A program made the translations under genes and the position numbers. A DNA stretch of 64,000 bases, taken from NCBI RefSeq assembly GCF_902506505.1, contig NZ_LR733406.1:2752228-2816227 (forward strand), written 5' to 3'. Shown here piece after piece: positions 19,213 through 27,742 of this stretch; positions within the stretch are counted from its first letter, which is position 1; the number at the start of each line of letters is the position of its first letter. The DNA comes from Pseudomonas sp. 8AS. Lineage in GTDB: Bacteria > Pseudomonadota > Gammaproteobacteria > Pseudomonadales > Pseudomonadaceae. Under the pieces are notes generated by a model. The model did no database searches and was not told the origin of the DNA. It was given only the letters and a program-made list of their open reading frames with translations.

Positions 19213-19852
19213 TGCCGGTATTCTGGTCTGCGGTGAATGCCACCAGCTCGAATACCAGATCGAAGGCCAGGAACAGCACTGTGTCCGCTGCGGTGCCAGG
19301 CTGCACATGCGCCGGCCGGACAGCATCGTGCGAACCTGGGCCTTGCTGATCACCGCGGCGATTCTCTATATCCCGGCCAATCTGCTGCCGATCATGACCA
19401 TCAACTTCTTCGGCAACGGCGCGCCGGCCACCATCATGGGCGGCGTGATCGAGCTGATCCAGGCGGAGATGCTGCCGATTGCCGTGGTGGTGTTCGTCGC
19501 CAGCATCCTGGTACCCACCTTCAAGCTGGTCGGCATCGCCTTGCTGCTGTACTCGGTGCAGCGCCACCAGCCGATGTCCGCGCGTCAGCGCATCCTGATG
19601 TACCGTTTCATCGAGTGGATCGGGCGCTGGTCGATGCTGGATATCTTCGTCATCGCGATCCTGGTCGCGCTGGTCAACTTCGGCAACCTGGCCAGCATCG
19701 AAGCCGGCAGCGGGGCCGCCGCGTTCTGCAGCGTGGTCATCCTCACCATGCTGGCGGCGGTGACCTTCGACCCGCGGCTGATCTGGGACAACATCGATGT
19801 GGCCGAAGACGAGGACGAGGACGCATCACTGCCTGGTGACAGGGCGCACTGA
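19199..19852 (+). CDS. paraquat-inducible protein A family, second half-protein
   Basis: 217 residues, overlapping the first half-gene by 14 bp, so translation is coupled. It has the same architecture: CGECH and CVRCGAR cysteine pairs, then YIPANLLPIMTINFFG and further helices, with an acidic C-terminal tail (EDEDEDAS). The stop overlaps an ATG (TGATG at 19850-19854), the kind of junction expected if another coupled gene such as pqiB once followed. The frame from that ATG ends after 29 codons without any MCE similarity. Confidence 0.86.
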   Translation: MRALDAGILVCGECHQLEYQIEGQEQHCVRCGARLHMRRPDSIVRTWALLITAAILYIPANLLPIMTINFFGNGAPATIMGGVIELIQAEMLPIAVVVFVASILVPTFKLVGIALLLYSVQRHQPMSARQRILMYRFIEWIGRWSMLDIFVIAILVALVNFGNLASIEAGSGAAAFCSVVILTMLAAVTFDPRLIWDNIDVAEDEDEDASLPGDRAH

Positions 19853-20171
19853 TGCACGCTGGGCGCCAGGCAGGAAGGTGGGAGCCAGGGAAGAGCTCAA
19901 GCTGGCCAGCAGAGCCGGATACATGGCCTTTGGCTGATGCCACGGCAATATACTATTTAACATAATATATATTATGCGAACCATTGCATCGGTAGATTAC
20001 GGGGTTGGCCAGATATCAAGCGCCACGCTTCATCTGCGCTCGGCGTCTGGCCTGCTGCCAATCCACCAGGCTTTCTGCCGATCGCCACCCATTGGCTCGT
20101 GCTTGTGCATTCATGCGCGTCGCGGGTAACAACGCCAAACACGGATGCGCCCTCGCACTGATCGTCCGTGC
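19853..20171. other. non-coding stretch at the left edge of the accessory block
   Basis: 319 bp between the PqiA pair and the ATPase gene. The only readable structures are a 29-codon frame starting at 19852, an AT-rich patch around 19945-19980 that contains a perfect 16-bp palindrome, and a 50-codon frame starting inside it at 19974. None of these translations is recognisable. The block has the look of a recombination junction where the expected pqiB/pqiC genes are missing. No tRNA, integrase or transposase trace was found. Confidence 0.5.
19961..19976. promoter_or_regulatory. perfect AT-rich palindrome, candidate operator
   Basis: CATAATATATATTATG is its own reverse complement and sits in a roughly 30-bp AT-rich patch in otherwise GC-rich DNA. 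Such palindromes are typical of dimeric repressor operators, for example ArsR or MarR families. No gene directly beside it is an obvious target. Confidence 0.4.
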
Positions 20172-22823
20172 CTAACGGCCGCGCAGCATCACACGCTTGC
20201 GCAATCCTTCCAGCAGCACCATGGCCAGCGCGAACGGCAGCATGAACAGCCATGCGTCGAGGGCCAAAGGCGCTGTGCCGAATAGCCAGTTGCCGAGGCT
20301 GGTGTAATTGATCAAGACAATCAGCAGCAACTCGAAGGCTACGCCGGCCCAGATCAGGCGGTTGGCTGGCCCGGTGCCGAACAAGGCGCCGCGTTCGTTG
20401 CGGCACAGGAACACATTGACCACCTGCATCACCACGATGGCGCTGAGGCAGGCCGTGGTCGCCTCGCGGTACAGCGGCGCATCCCGGGCCAGGGTTTCGC
20501 CGAACTGCCAGCCGCCACCGAGCAGGATGTAGAAAAACGCCGCCAGGGCCGCCGCGGCCTCGATCGGCCCGAGGAACAGATAGGCTCGGGCCAGCAGATG
20601 GCGGTCCAGCAGGCGCTCGTGCCGGGTCGGCGGTGGCCGGCGCATCAGCTCGGCGCTTGGTCGCTCGGCGCCCAGACCCAGGGCCGGCACGATATCGGTG
20701 CCCAGGTCCACGGCGAGGATCTGCACCACGGTCAGCGGCAAGGGAATGCGCAGCAGGACGAAGGCCAGGTAAGGCACGACCTCGGGGATATTCGAGGTGA
20801 GGATATAGGTCATGAAGCGGCGGATGTTCTGGAACACCGCTCTGCCCTCCTCTACGGCGGCCACGATGCTGGCGAAGTTGTCGTCCAGCAGCACCATGTC
20901 CGAGGCTTCGCGCGCGGCATCGGTACCGGACAGGCCCATGGCGATGCCGATATCGCCCTGGCGCAGGGCCGGCGCGTCATTGACCCCGTCGCCGGTGACC
21001 GCCACTGTCTCGCCTTTTTCCTGGAGCATCTTGACGATCAGAAGCTTCTGCTCGGGGCTGACCCGCGCGAAGATCAGCTCGCTGGCGTCCAGGGCCAGGC
21101 GCAGCTGGCTATGGGACATGGCGGCCAGGGCGCTGCCGCTCAACACGCTGGGCTGGCCCGCACACAGGCCGATTTCGCGGGCCACAGCCACGGCGGTGCG
21201 CGGATGGTCGCCGGTGACCATGATCACCCGGATGCCGGCCTCCCGGCAGCGGGCCACCGCCGCCGGGACTTCCGCGCGCGGCGGATCTTCGAGCCCAACC
21301 AGTCCGACCAGAACCAGTTCGCGCTCCAGGTTGTCGCGCTGGTAGTCCGGGGCGACCGACCGGTAGGCGAAGGCCAGCACCCGCAGCCCGCGGTCGCCCA
21401 GGCGCTGCTCGGCGGCGCGCAAGCGTTCCCGGTAGTCGTCATCCAGCGGCCGGGCTTCGCCGCCCAGTTCCACCCGGCTGGCCAACGGCAGCAGCGCCTC
21501 CAGGGCGCCCTTGCTGTAGAGGACCAGGCCCGCTGCGCCTTGGTGCAGGGTGGACAGCATGCGCCGCTCGGCACTGAACGGCAGCTGGTCCAGTCGCGGA
21601 AGTTCGTCCCCTGCCCCGGCCTCCTCCGCCATCTGCCGCAGCGCTTGTTCGAGCGGGTCGCCGAGCAGGGCCGGCCGGCCATCGACTTCCCCGGGCTGCA
21701 GCGTGTGGCACAACGCGGCAGCCGCGCGCAAGGACGGTGGCAGGTCAGCCCCGGCGGCCGGCAGCTCGACCTCGCCATCGGCCCAGATGGCTACCCGGGC
21801 ACGCATGCGGTTCTCGGTCAGGGTGCCGGTCTTGTCGGTGCAGATCACCGTGGACGAACCGAGGGTCTCTACACTGGGCAGGTTGCGGATCAGCACATTC
21901 TTCGCCGCCATGCGCTGCGCGCCCAGGGCCAGGGCCAGGGTGACGGTCGGCAGCAGGCCCTCCGGCACGTTGGCCACGATGATGCCGATGCCGAACAGGA
22001 AGCTGTCGCGAAAGCCCAGGCCGATCCACTGGCCGAGGACGAAGAACAGCACGCCCAGCAGCACCGCCAGCCCGGCGATCAGCCGGCTCAGGCGATTGAT
22101 CTGTCTCTGCAGCGGGCTCTGCACCTCGCCGCCGCTGTGGGTCAGGTGGGCGATGCGGCCAAACTCCGTGTGCATGCCGGTGGCGAAAACCAGGGCCTGC
22201 GCCTCGCCGCTGGTCAGCACACTGCCGGCCAGGAGGATGTTGCGACAATGCAGCAGGTCGTCGCCGCTGGCCGGCTGGCTGTCGCGGTCCAGCGGGTAGG
22301 ACTCGCCCGTCAGCGGCGCGGTGTTAACCCGCACATCGAAGGCCTTGAGCAGGCGACAGTCGGCCGGCACCTCGTCACCGGCCGACAGCAGGATGATGTC
22401 GCCAGGGACCAGCAGCGTGCGCTTGAGCTTGCCCAGGCGGCCCCCGCGCAGCACCCGTACGGAGTCCGGCAGGAGCTGTTCCAGCGCCTGGATCGAGCGC
22501 TCGGCACGGTATTCCTGGGCGAACGAGAACAGCGCATTGATCACGATCACGCTGACGATGGCCACGCCCAGCGCACCCATGCCCGAGCCCGGGTCGCTGG
22601 CCTGGGCGAAGAAGGCCAGCAGGGCCGCCAGCCACAGGACAATCGCCAGGAAGTGGGTGAAGCCGGCGAGCAACTGCCGCCACCAGGGGATTGAGGCTGC
22701 CCGGAGGATCTGGTTGGGCTGGAACTCCTCCAGCCGGCGGGCCGCTTCGGCCTCGCCGAGGCCGCTGGCCTGGGTGTGCAGGCTGGCCAGCGCCTGCTGC
22801 GTGTCGAGGGCCTGGATCTTCAT
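20172..22823 (-). CDS. P2-type cation-transporting ATPase
   Basis: 883 residues. An N-terminal cation-ATPase domain, TGES actuator motif, PEGLLP in the fourth membrane helix, DKTGTLT phosphorylation site (Asp330) and GDGVNDAPALRQGDIGIAMG hinge are all present, with a hydrophobic C-terminal region. No CPC motif or heavy-metal domain is seen, so this is a Ca2+/Na+/K+-type pump rather than a copper or zinc pump. It starts 126 bp after the redox gene cluster on the same strand and may be the last gene of the formate dehydrogenase operon. Mycobacterial CtpF, a DosR-regulated pump, is the same general type. The transported ion cannot be decided here. Confidence 0.9.
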   Translation of the reverse strand: MKIQALDTQQALASLHTQASGLGEAEAARRLEEFQPNQILRAASIPWWRQLLAGFTHFLAIVLWLAALLAFFAQASDPGSGMGALGVAIVSVIVINALFSFAQEYRAERSIQALEQLLPDSVRVLRGGRLGKLKRTLLVPGDIILLSAGDEVPADCRLLKAFDVRVNTAPLTGESYPLDRDSQPASGDDLLHCRNILLAGSVLTSGEAQALVFATGMHTEFGRIAHLTHSGGEVQSPLQRQINRLSRLIAGLAVLLGVLFFVLGQWIGLGFRDSFLFGIGIIVANVPEGLLPTVTLALALGAQRMAAKNVLIRNLPSVETLGSSTVICTDKTGTLTENRMRARVAIWADGEVELPAAGADLPPSLRAAAALCHTLQPGEVDGRPALLGDPLEQALRQMAEEAGAGDELPRLDQLPFSAERRMLSTLHQGAAGLVLYSKGALEALLPLASRVELGGEARPLDDDYRERLRAAEQRLGDRGLRVLAFAYRSVAPDYQRDNLERELVLVGLVGLEDPPRAEVPAAVARCREAGIRVIMVTGDHPRTAVAVAREIGLCAGQPSVLSGSALAAMSHSQLRLALDASELIFARVSPEQKLLIVKMLQEKGETVAVTGDGVNDAPALRQGDIGIAMGLSGTDAAREASDMVLLDDNFASIVAAVEEGRAVFQNIRRFMTYILTSNIPEVVPYLAFVLLRIPLPLTVVQILAVDLGTDIVPALGLGAERPSAELMRRPPPTRHERLLDRHLLARAYLFLGPIEAAAALAAFFYILLGGGWQFGETLARDAPLYREATTACLSAIVVMQVVNVFLCRNERGALFGTGPANRLIWAGVAFELLLIVLINYTSLGNWLFGTAPLALDAWLFMLPFALAMVLLEGLRKRVMLRGR

Positions 22824-22949
22824 CCGCGTGGCTCTCGCCGTGGCGCACGGCCCACCCCGCTCGGCCAGCCGCGCGGCATTGCTGTCCGGCGCCTCGTGGG
22901 CCGCTCGGCCAGGTGTGGCTCGCCGATCGATGCACGCATGGCTGGCCTC

Positions 22950-23795
22950 TCAGCTGCAGGACCGTGGCGGGAGTACGGCGCTGCCCTGCCCGGCCTGCTG
23001 GGCCAGCAGGTGCAGGTAGCGGTCGTAGCGGTAGGTCGGGCCGTCGCGGCAGGCGTAGCTGGCGCCGACATAGCAGTGCCCGCACAGCCCGTCGGCGCAG
23101 TGCATGCGCCGCTCGATGGACAGCCAGATGCGGCTGGGCGCCACGCCGCGCTGCACGCATTCCTCGGCGCTGACCCGCATCAGCGCCTCCGGCCCACAGC
23201 ACAGCAGCGCATCGGGCGGCTGCCCGGGAAACAGCTCGTCGATATGGGCACAGGGCAGGCCCTGGCGCTGGTCGGGTGCCGCCGTGTCGAAGGTTTCGAT
23301 GAAGGGCATGGCCTGCCGCCAGCGCTGGCGCTCGCGGGCCAGCACCTGGGTCGCGGCATGCCGGGCGCCGTAGATCACCCCCAGGCGCGCCGGCAACCGG
23401 TGCGCGCTGGCCTCGTCGAGCAGTCCGGCCAGCGGTGCCAGGCCGCAGCCGCCCGCCACCAGCAGCACCTGCTGCTGGTGCAGGAACAGCGGCCAGCCCT
23501 TGCCGAACGGGCCGCGATAGCCCAGCACGCTGCCGCCCGGGCGCTCGAACAGCGCCGCGGTCAGGGCGCCGCAGCGGCGGATCAGGGCGCTGAAGCGGCC
23601 GGCGGCGTTGGGCAGGCTGACGTAGGTGAACGGCGCCTCGCCATGGCCCGGCACGGCGAGCACGAAGAACTGCCCGGGCATGGCGGCCAGGTCGGCCGCC
23701 GTCGGCGCCTCGATGCGGAAGCTGAAGTGGCGCGATTCCTCGCCGTCCTCGTAGGACTCTTCCAGCAGCAGCCGGCGCGGCGTCAGGTTGATCAT
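22950..23795 (-). CDS. FAD/NAD(P)-binding reductase with [2Fe-2S] tail (AsrB/HydG/PyrK-like)
   Basis: 281 residues. A ferredoxin-reductase-type FAD domain (FTYVSLP...), an NAD(P)-binding segment (LLVAGGCGLAPLAGLL) and a C-terminal cysteine set (CADGLCGHCYVG and a fourth Cys in SYACRDGP) match the gamma subunit of sulfhydrogenase, anaerobic sulfite reductase B and PyrK. It would pass electrons between NAD(P)H and the iron-sulfur subunit encoded upstream. The ATG at 23795 overlaps the upstream stop (TGATG-type). The frame is open further upstream inside the neighbour, but that part is not protein-like. Confidence 0.85.
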   Translation of the reverse strand: MINLTPRRLLLEESYEDGEESRHFSFRIEAPTAADLAAMPGQFFVLAVPGHGEAPFTYVSLPNAAGRFSALIRRCGALTAALFERPGGSVLGYRGPFGKGWPLFLHQQQVLLVAGGCGLAPLAGLLDEASAHRLPARLGVIYGARHAATQVLARERQRWRQAMPFIETFDTAAPDQRQGLPCAHIDELFPGQPPDALLCCGPEALMRVSAEECVQRGVAPSRIWLSIERRMHCADGLCGHCYVGASYACRDGPTYRYDRYLHLLAQQAGQGSAVLPPRSCS

Positions 23796-24811
23796 GGCCC
23801 GGCCACCTTGTGCATCACCCCGTGCACGCCGATGCCGCCGGGGCAGACCCGGTCGCAGCGACCGCAGCCGACACAGCCGTAGTGCTCGAAGCGCTCTTTG
23901 AAGGCCTCGCCGAACTTGTGGAACCAGAAGCGCTGCACCCGCTGCCCGGCGCTGGCGCTGGGGTTGTGGCCGCTGGCCTCCTGCTGGAAGCCCTGGTACA
24001 GGCAGGAGTCCCAGACCCGCTCGCGCAGCATCTGCGCCTCGTCCGCCTGGCGCTCCAGCGGAGCGAAGCAGGAGCAGGTCGGGCACACCGAGGTGCAGCC
24101 CGAGCAGCCCAGGCAGCGCAGGCCCAGTTCCTCCCAGGTAGCGGCAGCGATGCTGCCCTGGTTGAGCGCGGCGATGCCGGCGAGCACCTCCTGCTGCGCG
24201 CCCTGCTCGGCGCTCACGCAGCGGCCGTTGGCTGCCCGCTCGGCCTGCCAGTCCTCCTCGGCCGGGTCCAGCCGGAGGCCATCCAGGGCCGCCTGGCCGG
24301 CCGCCGAGGCCACCAGCAGCAGCCAGTCGGCGGCCGGGTCCTGGCGTGGCAGCAGGATCAGGTCGGCGTTCTGCGCTTGCACCAGCGGGCCGCTGCCGAG
24401 GGCGCTGCAGAAGCCGCCCGCGCAGCTGTGCAGGCAGTCGAGGCCGACCAGCAGGGTGGCGCGGCGGCGCACCTGGTAGTGCGGGTCCTCGGCGAAGAAG
24501 CGGTCCTGGTAGGCCACCGCCTGCAGGTCGCAGGCATGCAGGCCGAACAGCACCTGCGGCGCCACCTCCGGCAAGGCCGAGTAGAACTGCCCGCCGTCGA
24601 AGCGAAACAGCAGCTCGCGCTCGGCGAAGAAGAAGCTCTTGGCGGAAAACGGCGGCGGCTCGGCCGGCGGTTCGAACGCGCTCAGGTCACTGCTGGCGAC
24701 CGTTTGCCAATGCTGGCCGCCCTGCCCGTCGGCCCGCACTTCGTAGAGGCGGTGGCTCAGCGCCAGGTGGGCGCGCAGGCGCTCGGGCCGGTCGAGGCTA
24801 TAGGCGCGCAT
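23792..24811 (-). CDS. 4Fe-4S dicluster electron-transfer subunit (AsrA/HydB-like)
   Basis: 339 residues. The N-terminal part has FGLHACDLQAVAYQD, as in sulfite reductase A/sulfhydrogenase beta proteins. Two C-terminal ferredoxin motifs follow, CLGCSGCTSVCPTC and CVGCGRCDRVCP, for two [4Fe-4S] clusters. It overlaps the formate dehydrogenase gene by 14 bp and the flavin subunit by 4 bp, so the three are translated as a unit. A GTG/ATG further upstream keeps the frame open to 24844; ATG 24811 is chosen because the conserved protein begins MRAYSLDRPERL. Confidence 0.85.
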   Translation of the reverse strand: MRAYSLDRPERLRAHLALSHRLYEVRADGQGGQHWQTVASSDLSAFEPPAEPPPFSAKSFFFAERELLFRFDGGQFYSALPEVAPQVLFGLHACDLQAVAYQDRFFAEDPHYQVRRRATLLVGLDCLHSCAGGFCSALGSGPLVQAQNADLILLPRQDPAADWLLLVASAAGQAALDGLRLDPAEEDWQAERAANGRCVSAEQGAQQEVLAGIAALNQGSIAAATWEELGLRCLGCSGCTSVCPTCSCFAPLERQADEAQMLRERVWDSCLYQGFQQEASGHNPSASAGQRVQRFWFHKFGEAFKERFEHYGCVGCGRCDRVCPGGIGVHGVMHKVAGP

Positions 24812-26882
24812 GGTCGTCGCCCTTGGGCATGCGTGGCTGAACACCCGTCGCCAGCGCCTCGACCGCCACCGCGCAGGCCTTCAGCTCGGGCATCTTGCTC
24901 TGCGGGTCCTGGGCGCCATTGGTCAGCTGATTGCAGGGCGCTTCGCGAAAATGATACGGCATGGCCAGCAGCCCCCGCGGCACGTCATCGGTGAGCCTGA
25001 CCCGGGTTTCCAGGCGCCCGCGCCGCGAGCGCACGCATACCGCCTGCTGGTCGTGCAGGCCGAGTGCGGCAGCGTCGTCCGGGTGCATGAACAGCAACGC
25101 GGCCGGCGTCTCGCGCTCGAGCAGCGGCGACTGGCGCGTCATCGAACCGCAGCCGTAATGGAAATGCAGGCGATGGGTGGTGAAGGCGAAGGGGTATTCG
25201 GCGTCCGGGCACTCGTCCGGTGCCACCTGGCTCACCGGCAGCAGGCGCCCGCGACCACGGGGGAAACTGTCGGCATGCAGCAGTGGCGAGCCTTGCGGAT
25301 GCTCGCCGTCGCAGGGCCATTGCAGGCCGTGGCCGCGCTCCAGCGCCGGGTAATTCATGGCCGTGAAGATCGGCGTCAGCCCGGCCATCTCGGCGAACAC
25401 CGCCTCGGCATCGGCCCAGGCCATGCCGGCATAGCCCATGCGCGCGGCCAGATCGGCGAGGATCTGCCAGTCGCCGCGCGCCGCGCCCGGTGGCTCGGTG
25501 GCCTGGCGGATGCGCTGCACGCGGCGTTCGCAGTTGGTGAAGGTGCCGTGCTTCTCGGCGAAGGAGGCGGCCGGCAGCACCACGTCGGCCAGCCTGGCGG
25601 TTTCGGTCAGGCTCAGCTCGACCACCACGAGAAAGTCCAGGGCCGCCAGGGCGCGGGCCACGTGGTTCTGGTCCGGGTCGGTGAGCAGCGGTTCCTCGCC
25701 CATGATCATCAGCGCGCGCAGCTCGCCGGCCAGCGCCGCCTGGGTCATGCCCAGCGAGGTCAGCCCCGGCCGGGCGGGCGGCGGCACGCCCCAGGCCGTG
25801 GCGAACTTGGCCTGCACCGCCGGGTCGGCGGCGGCCTGGTAGCCAGGGTAGACGTTGGGCAGGCAGCCCATGTCGCAGGCGCCCTGCACGTTGTTCTGCC
25901 CGCGCAGCGGGTTGATACCGCTGCCGGGGCGGCCGACCTGGCCGCAGGCCAGCGCCAGGTTAGACACCGCGATGACGTTGTTGGTCCCGCTCTGGAACTG
26001 GGTGATGCCCATGCCGTAGGCGGTGAAGGCGCTGCGCGCATGGCTGTAGAGGTAGGCCACCCGCTCCAGCTCGGCGATGCCGATGCCGGTCTGCGCGCTG
26101 CACTGGGCCAGGTTCAGCGTGGCCAGATGGCGGCGCAGCGGCTCGATGCCCTCGCAGCGCGTGGCGATGAACTCGCGATTCTCCCAGCCGTTGGCCAGGA
26201 TGATCTGCAGCAGGCCATTGAGCAGCGCGATGTTGCTGCCCAGGCGCAGCTGCAGGTGGATGTCGGCCAGGCGCGCCAGGCGCGTGCGGCGCGGGTCGAC
26301 GACGATCAGGGTGGCGCCGCGGGCCTGGGCGCGCAGCATGCGCGCGCCGATCATCGCGTGGTTCTCGGTGACATCGGCGCCGATCACCAGGATCAGCTCG
26401 GCCTGGTCGATGTCGGCGATGCTGTTGGTCATCACCCCCGATCCCAGGGTGCGCGCCAGGCCGGCCACCGATGGGCTGTGGCAGATGCGCGCGCAGTGGT
26501 CGATGTTGTGGCTGCCGAGCACGGCGCGGGCGAACTTCTGCGCGGCGTAGTTATCCTCGTTGGTCGCGCGGGCGCAGCTGATCACCCCTACCCCGCTCGG
26601 CCCCAGCTCCTCCAGCGCCGTGCGAAATTCGTCGGCGACCCGCTGCAGCGCCTCGTCCCAGCTCGCCGGGCGGAACCGGCCGTGCTCCTTGATCAGCGGC
26701 TGGGTCAGGCGCTTGGCGGAGTCGATGGCGAAGCTGCTGGCCCAACCCTTGGCGCACAGCTGGCCCTGGCTCACCGGGTGGCCGGGCTGGGGCTCCACGC
26801 CCACCACGCGGCCGCCCTCCACGCGCAAACCGATGCCGCAGCCGACGCCACAGAAGGTGCATACGCTCGGAATGACGTGCAT
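24798..26882 (-). CDS. molybdopterin formate dehydrogenase alpha subunit (FdhF-like, Cys form)
   Basis: 694 residues, close to E. coli FdhF (715). The N-terminal [4Fe-4S] ligands are Cys8, Cys11, Cys15 and Cys43. The active-site segment CARICHSPSVAGLA has Cys134-His135 where FdhF has selenocysteine-His. The MGD-binding C-terminal domain ends with the typical GAQDPQSKMPELKACAV region. It lacks the extra N-terminal ferredoxin domains of NAD-linked FdsA-type enzymes, so electrons must leave through the two downstream subunits. No signal peptide is seen, so it is cytoplasmic. A perfect Anr box at 26938 and a -10-like TAGCCT at 26915-26910 suggest induction at low oxygen. Confidence 0.88.
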   Translation of the reverse strand: MHVIPSVCTFCGVGCGIGLRVEGGRVVGVEPQPGHPVSQGQLCAKGWASSFAIDSAKRLTQPLIKEHGRFRPASWDEALQRVADEFRTALEELGPSGVGVISCARATNEDNYAAQKFARAVLGSHNIDHCARICHSPSVAGLARTLGSGVMTNSIADIDQAELILVIGADVTENHAMIGARMLRAQARGATLIVVDPRRTRLARLADIHLQLRLGSNIALLNGLLQIILANGWENREFIATRCEGIEPLRRHLATLNLAQCSAQTGIGIAELERVAYLYSHARSAFTAYGMGITQFQSGTNNVIAVSNLALACGQVGRPGSGINPLRGQNNVQGACDMGCLPNVYPGYQAAADPAVQAKFATAWGVPPPARPGLTSLGMTQAALAGELRALMIMGEEPLLTDPDQNHVARALAALDFLVVVELSLTETARLADVVLPAASFAEKHGTFTNCERRVQRIRQATEPPGAARGDWQILADLAARMGYAGMAWADAEAVFAEMAGLTPIFTAMNYPALERGHGLQWPCDGEHPQGSPLLHADSFPRGRGRLLPVSQVAPDECPDAEYPFAFTTHRLHFHYGCGSMTRQSPLLERETPAALLFMHPDDAAALGLHDQQAVCVRSRRGRLETRVRLTDDVPRGLLAMPYHFREAPCNQLTNGAQDPQSKMPELKACAVAVEALATGVQPRMPKGDDHARL

Positions 26883-26937
26883 CGGACACCCCGCCGCTGG
26901 ATTTGCTTCAGGCTAGGCCCTGCTCCGCGCGCCCGGT

Positions 26938-26951
26938 TTGATCCGGATCAA
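26938..26951 (-). promoter_or_regulatory. FNR/Anr box for the formate dehydrogenase operon
   Basis: TTGAT-CCGG-ATCAA is a perfect match to the FNR/Anr consensus and is part of the 16-bp palindrome TTTGATCCGGATCAAA. A minus-strand TAGCCT (26915-26910) would put transcription start near 26903, placing the box at about -41.5, the classic activating position. Confidence 0.85.
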
Positions 26952-26991
26952 AAACTCGGGACGCCGGCCCGGCGCCGGAACTGGTCGCTTT

Positions 26992-27005
26992 TTGATCAGG
27001 ATCAA
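26992..27005 (+). promoter_or_regulatory. FNR/Anr box for hsp20
   Basis: TTGAT-CAGG-ATCAA is a perfect consensus match. CACAAT at 27027-27032 is a fair -10, giving a start near 27039 and the box at about -40.5. It lies 54 bp from the divergent box at 26938, so each transcription unit has its own site. Confidence 0.85.
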
Positions 27006-27077
27006 AGCCGGCCCAAGGGTGCCGCGCACAATGGATGGCGTCCACTTGCGGACCACCTGTGAAAGGAGGGAGCGAAC

Positions 27078-27620
27078 ATGTCCAGCACCGAGAAAAAACT
27101 GCCGATAAGCAGCGAGGAGTCGCCCGAGAAGGGCCTCACCCAGGCCGAACCGCGGCATTTCCTCGACTCCCTGCGCCGGCAGATCGATAGCCTGTTCGAG
27201 GACTTCGGCCGCAGTCCCCGGCATCTGCCGTTCGGCCGCAGTGCCTTCGATGCCGAGTCGTTCTGGCCGCGCGGCCTGTTCGGTCAGGGCATGCCCGCCG
27301 TGGATATCTCCGAGAAGGCCTGCAGCTTCGAGATCACCGCCGAGCTGCCCGGCCTGGATGAGAAGGACATCGAGCTCAAGCTGAGCGACGGCAACATGAT
27401 CATCCGTGGCGAGAAGAAGCAGGAAACCGAGGAGACGAAGAAGGATTACCACCTCAGCGAACGTCACTACGGTTCCTTCGAGCGCATGTTCAACCTGCCC
27501 AAGGGCATCGACACCGACAAGATCGAGGCCAGCTTCGCCAAGGGCGTGCTGACCATCTCGCTGCCGAAGAAGCCCGAGGCCATCAAGCCGGAGCAGGTCA
27601 TCCCGGTGAAGTCGGGCTGA
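27078..27620 (+). CDS. Hsp20 family small heat-shock protein
   Basis: 180 residues. A variable N-terminal arm is followed by an alpha-crystallin domain (FEITAELPGLDEKDIELKL, FERMFNLPKGID, FAKGVLTISLPKK), with an I-P-V motif near the end (VIPVKSG). It binds unfolding proteins without ATP. AAGGAGG precedes the ATG. It is divergent from the formate dehydrogenase operon and has its own Anr box, so induction by low oxygen rather than heat is inferred; no ROSE-type leader is apparent in the short leader. A GC-rich hairpin without a T run (27636-27659) follows the gene. Confidence 0.9.
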   Translation: MSSTEKKLPISSEESPEKGLTQAEPRHFLDSLRRQIDSLFEDFGRSPRHLPFGRSAFDAESFWPRGLFGQGMPAVDISEKACSFEITAELPGLDEKDIELKLSDGNMIIRGEKKQETEETKKDYHLSERHYGSFERMFNLPKGIDTDKIEASFAKGVLTISLPKKPEAIKPEQVIPVKSG

Positions 27621-27742
27621 ATGACAGATGGAGGCGCCCCGGCCGCTGGCGACCGGGGCCTGCCGTACTCCCCATAACCCGGCGAAGTGCCCTGTGCGCG
27701 CGGCGCACCCTAGGCCAAAGCGCCCCTGCCCCATACAGCCCG

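Noticed and set aside
26479..26484. Possible selenocysteine codon in the formate dehydrogenase
   Set aside because: The active-site codon is TGC (Cys134), not TGA, and no SECIS-like need arises.
27636..27659. GC-rich hairpin after hsp20 as a terminator
   Set aside because: The stem is good but no T run follows, so termination is not supported; it is mentioned only in the hsp20 entry.
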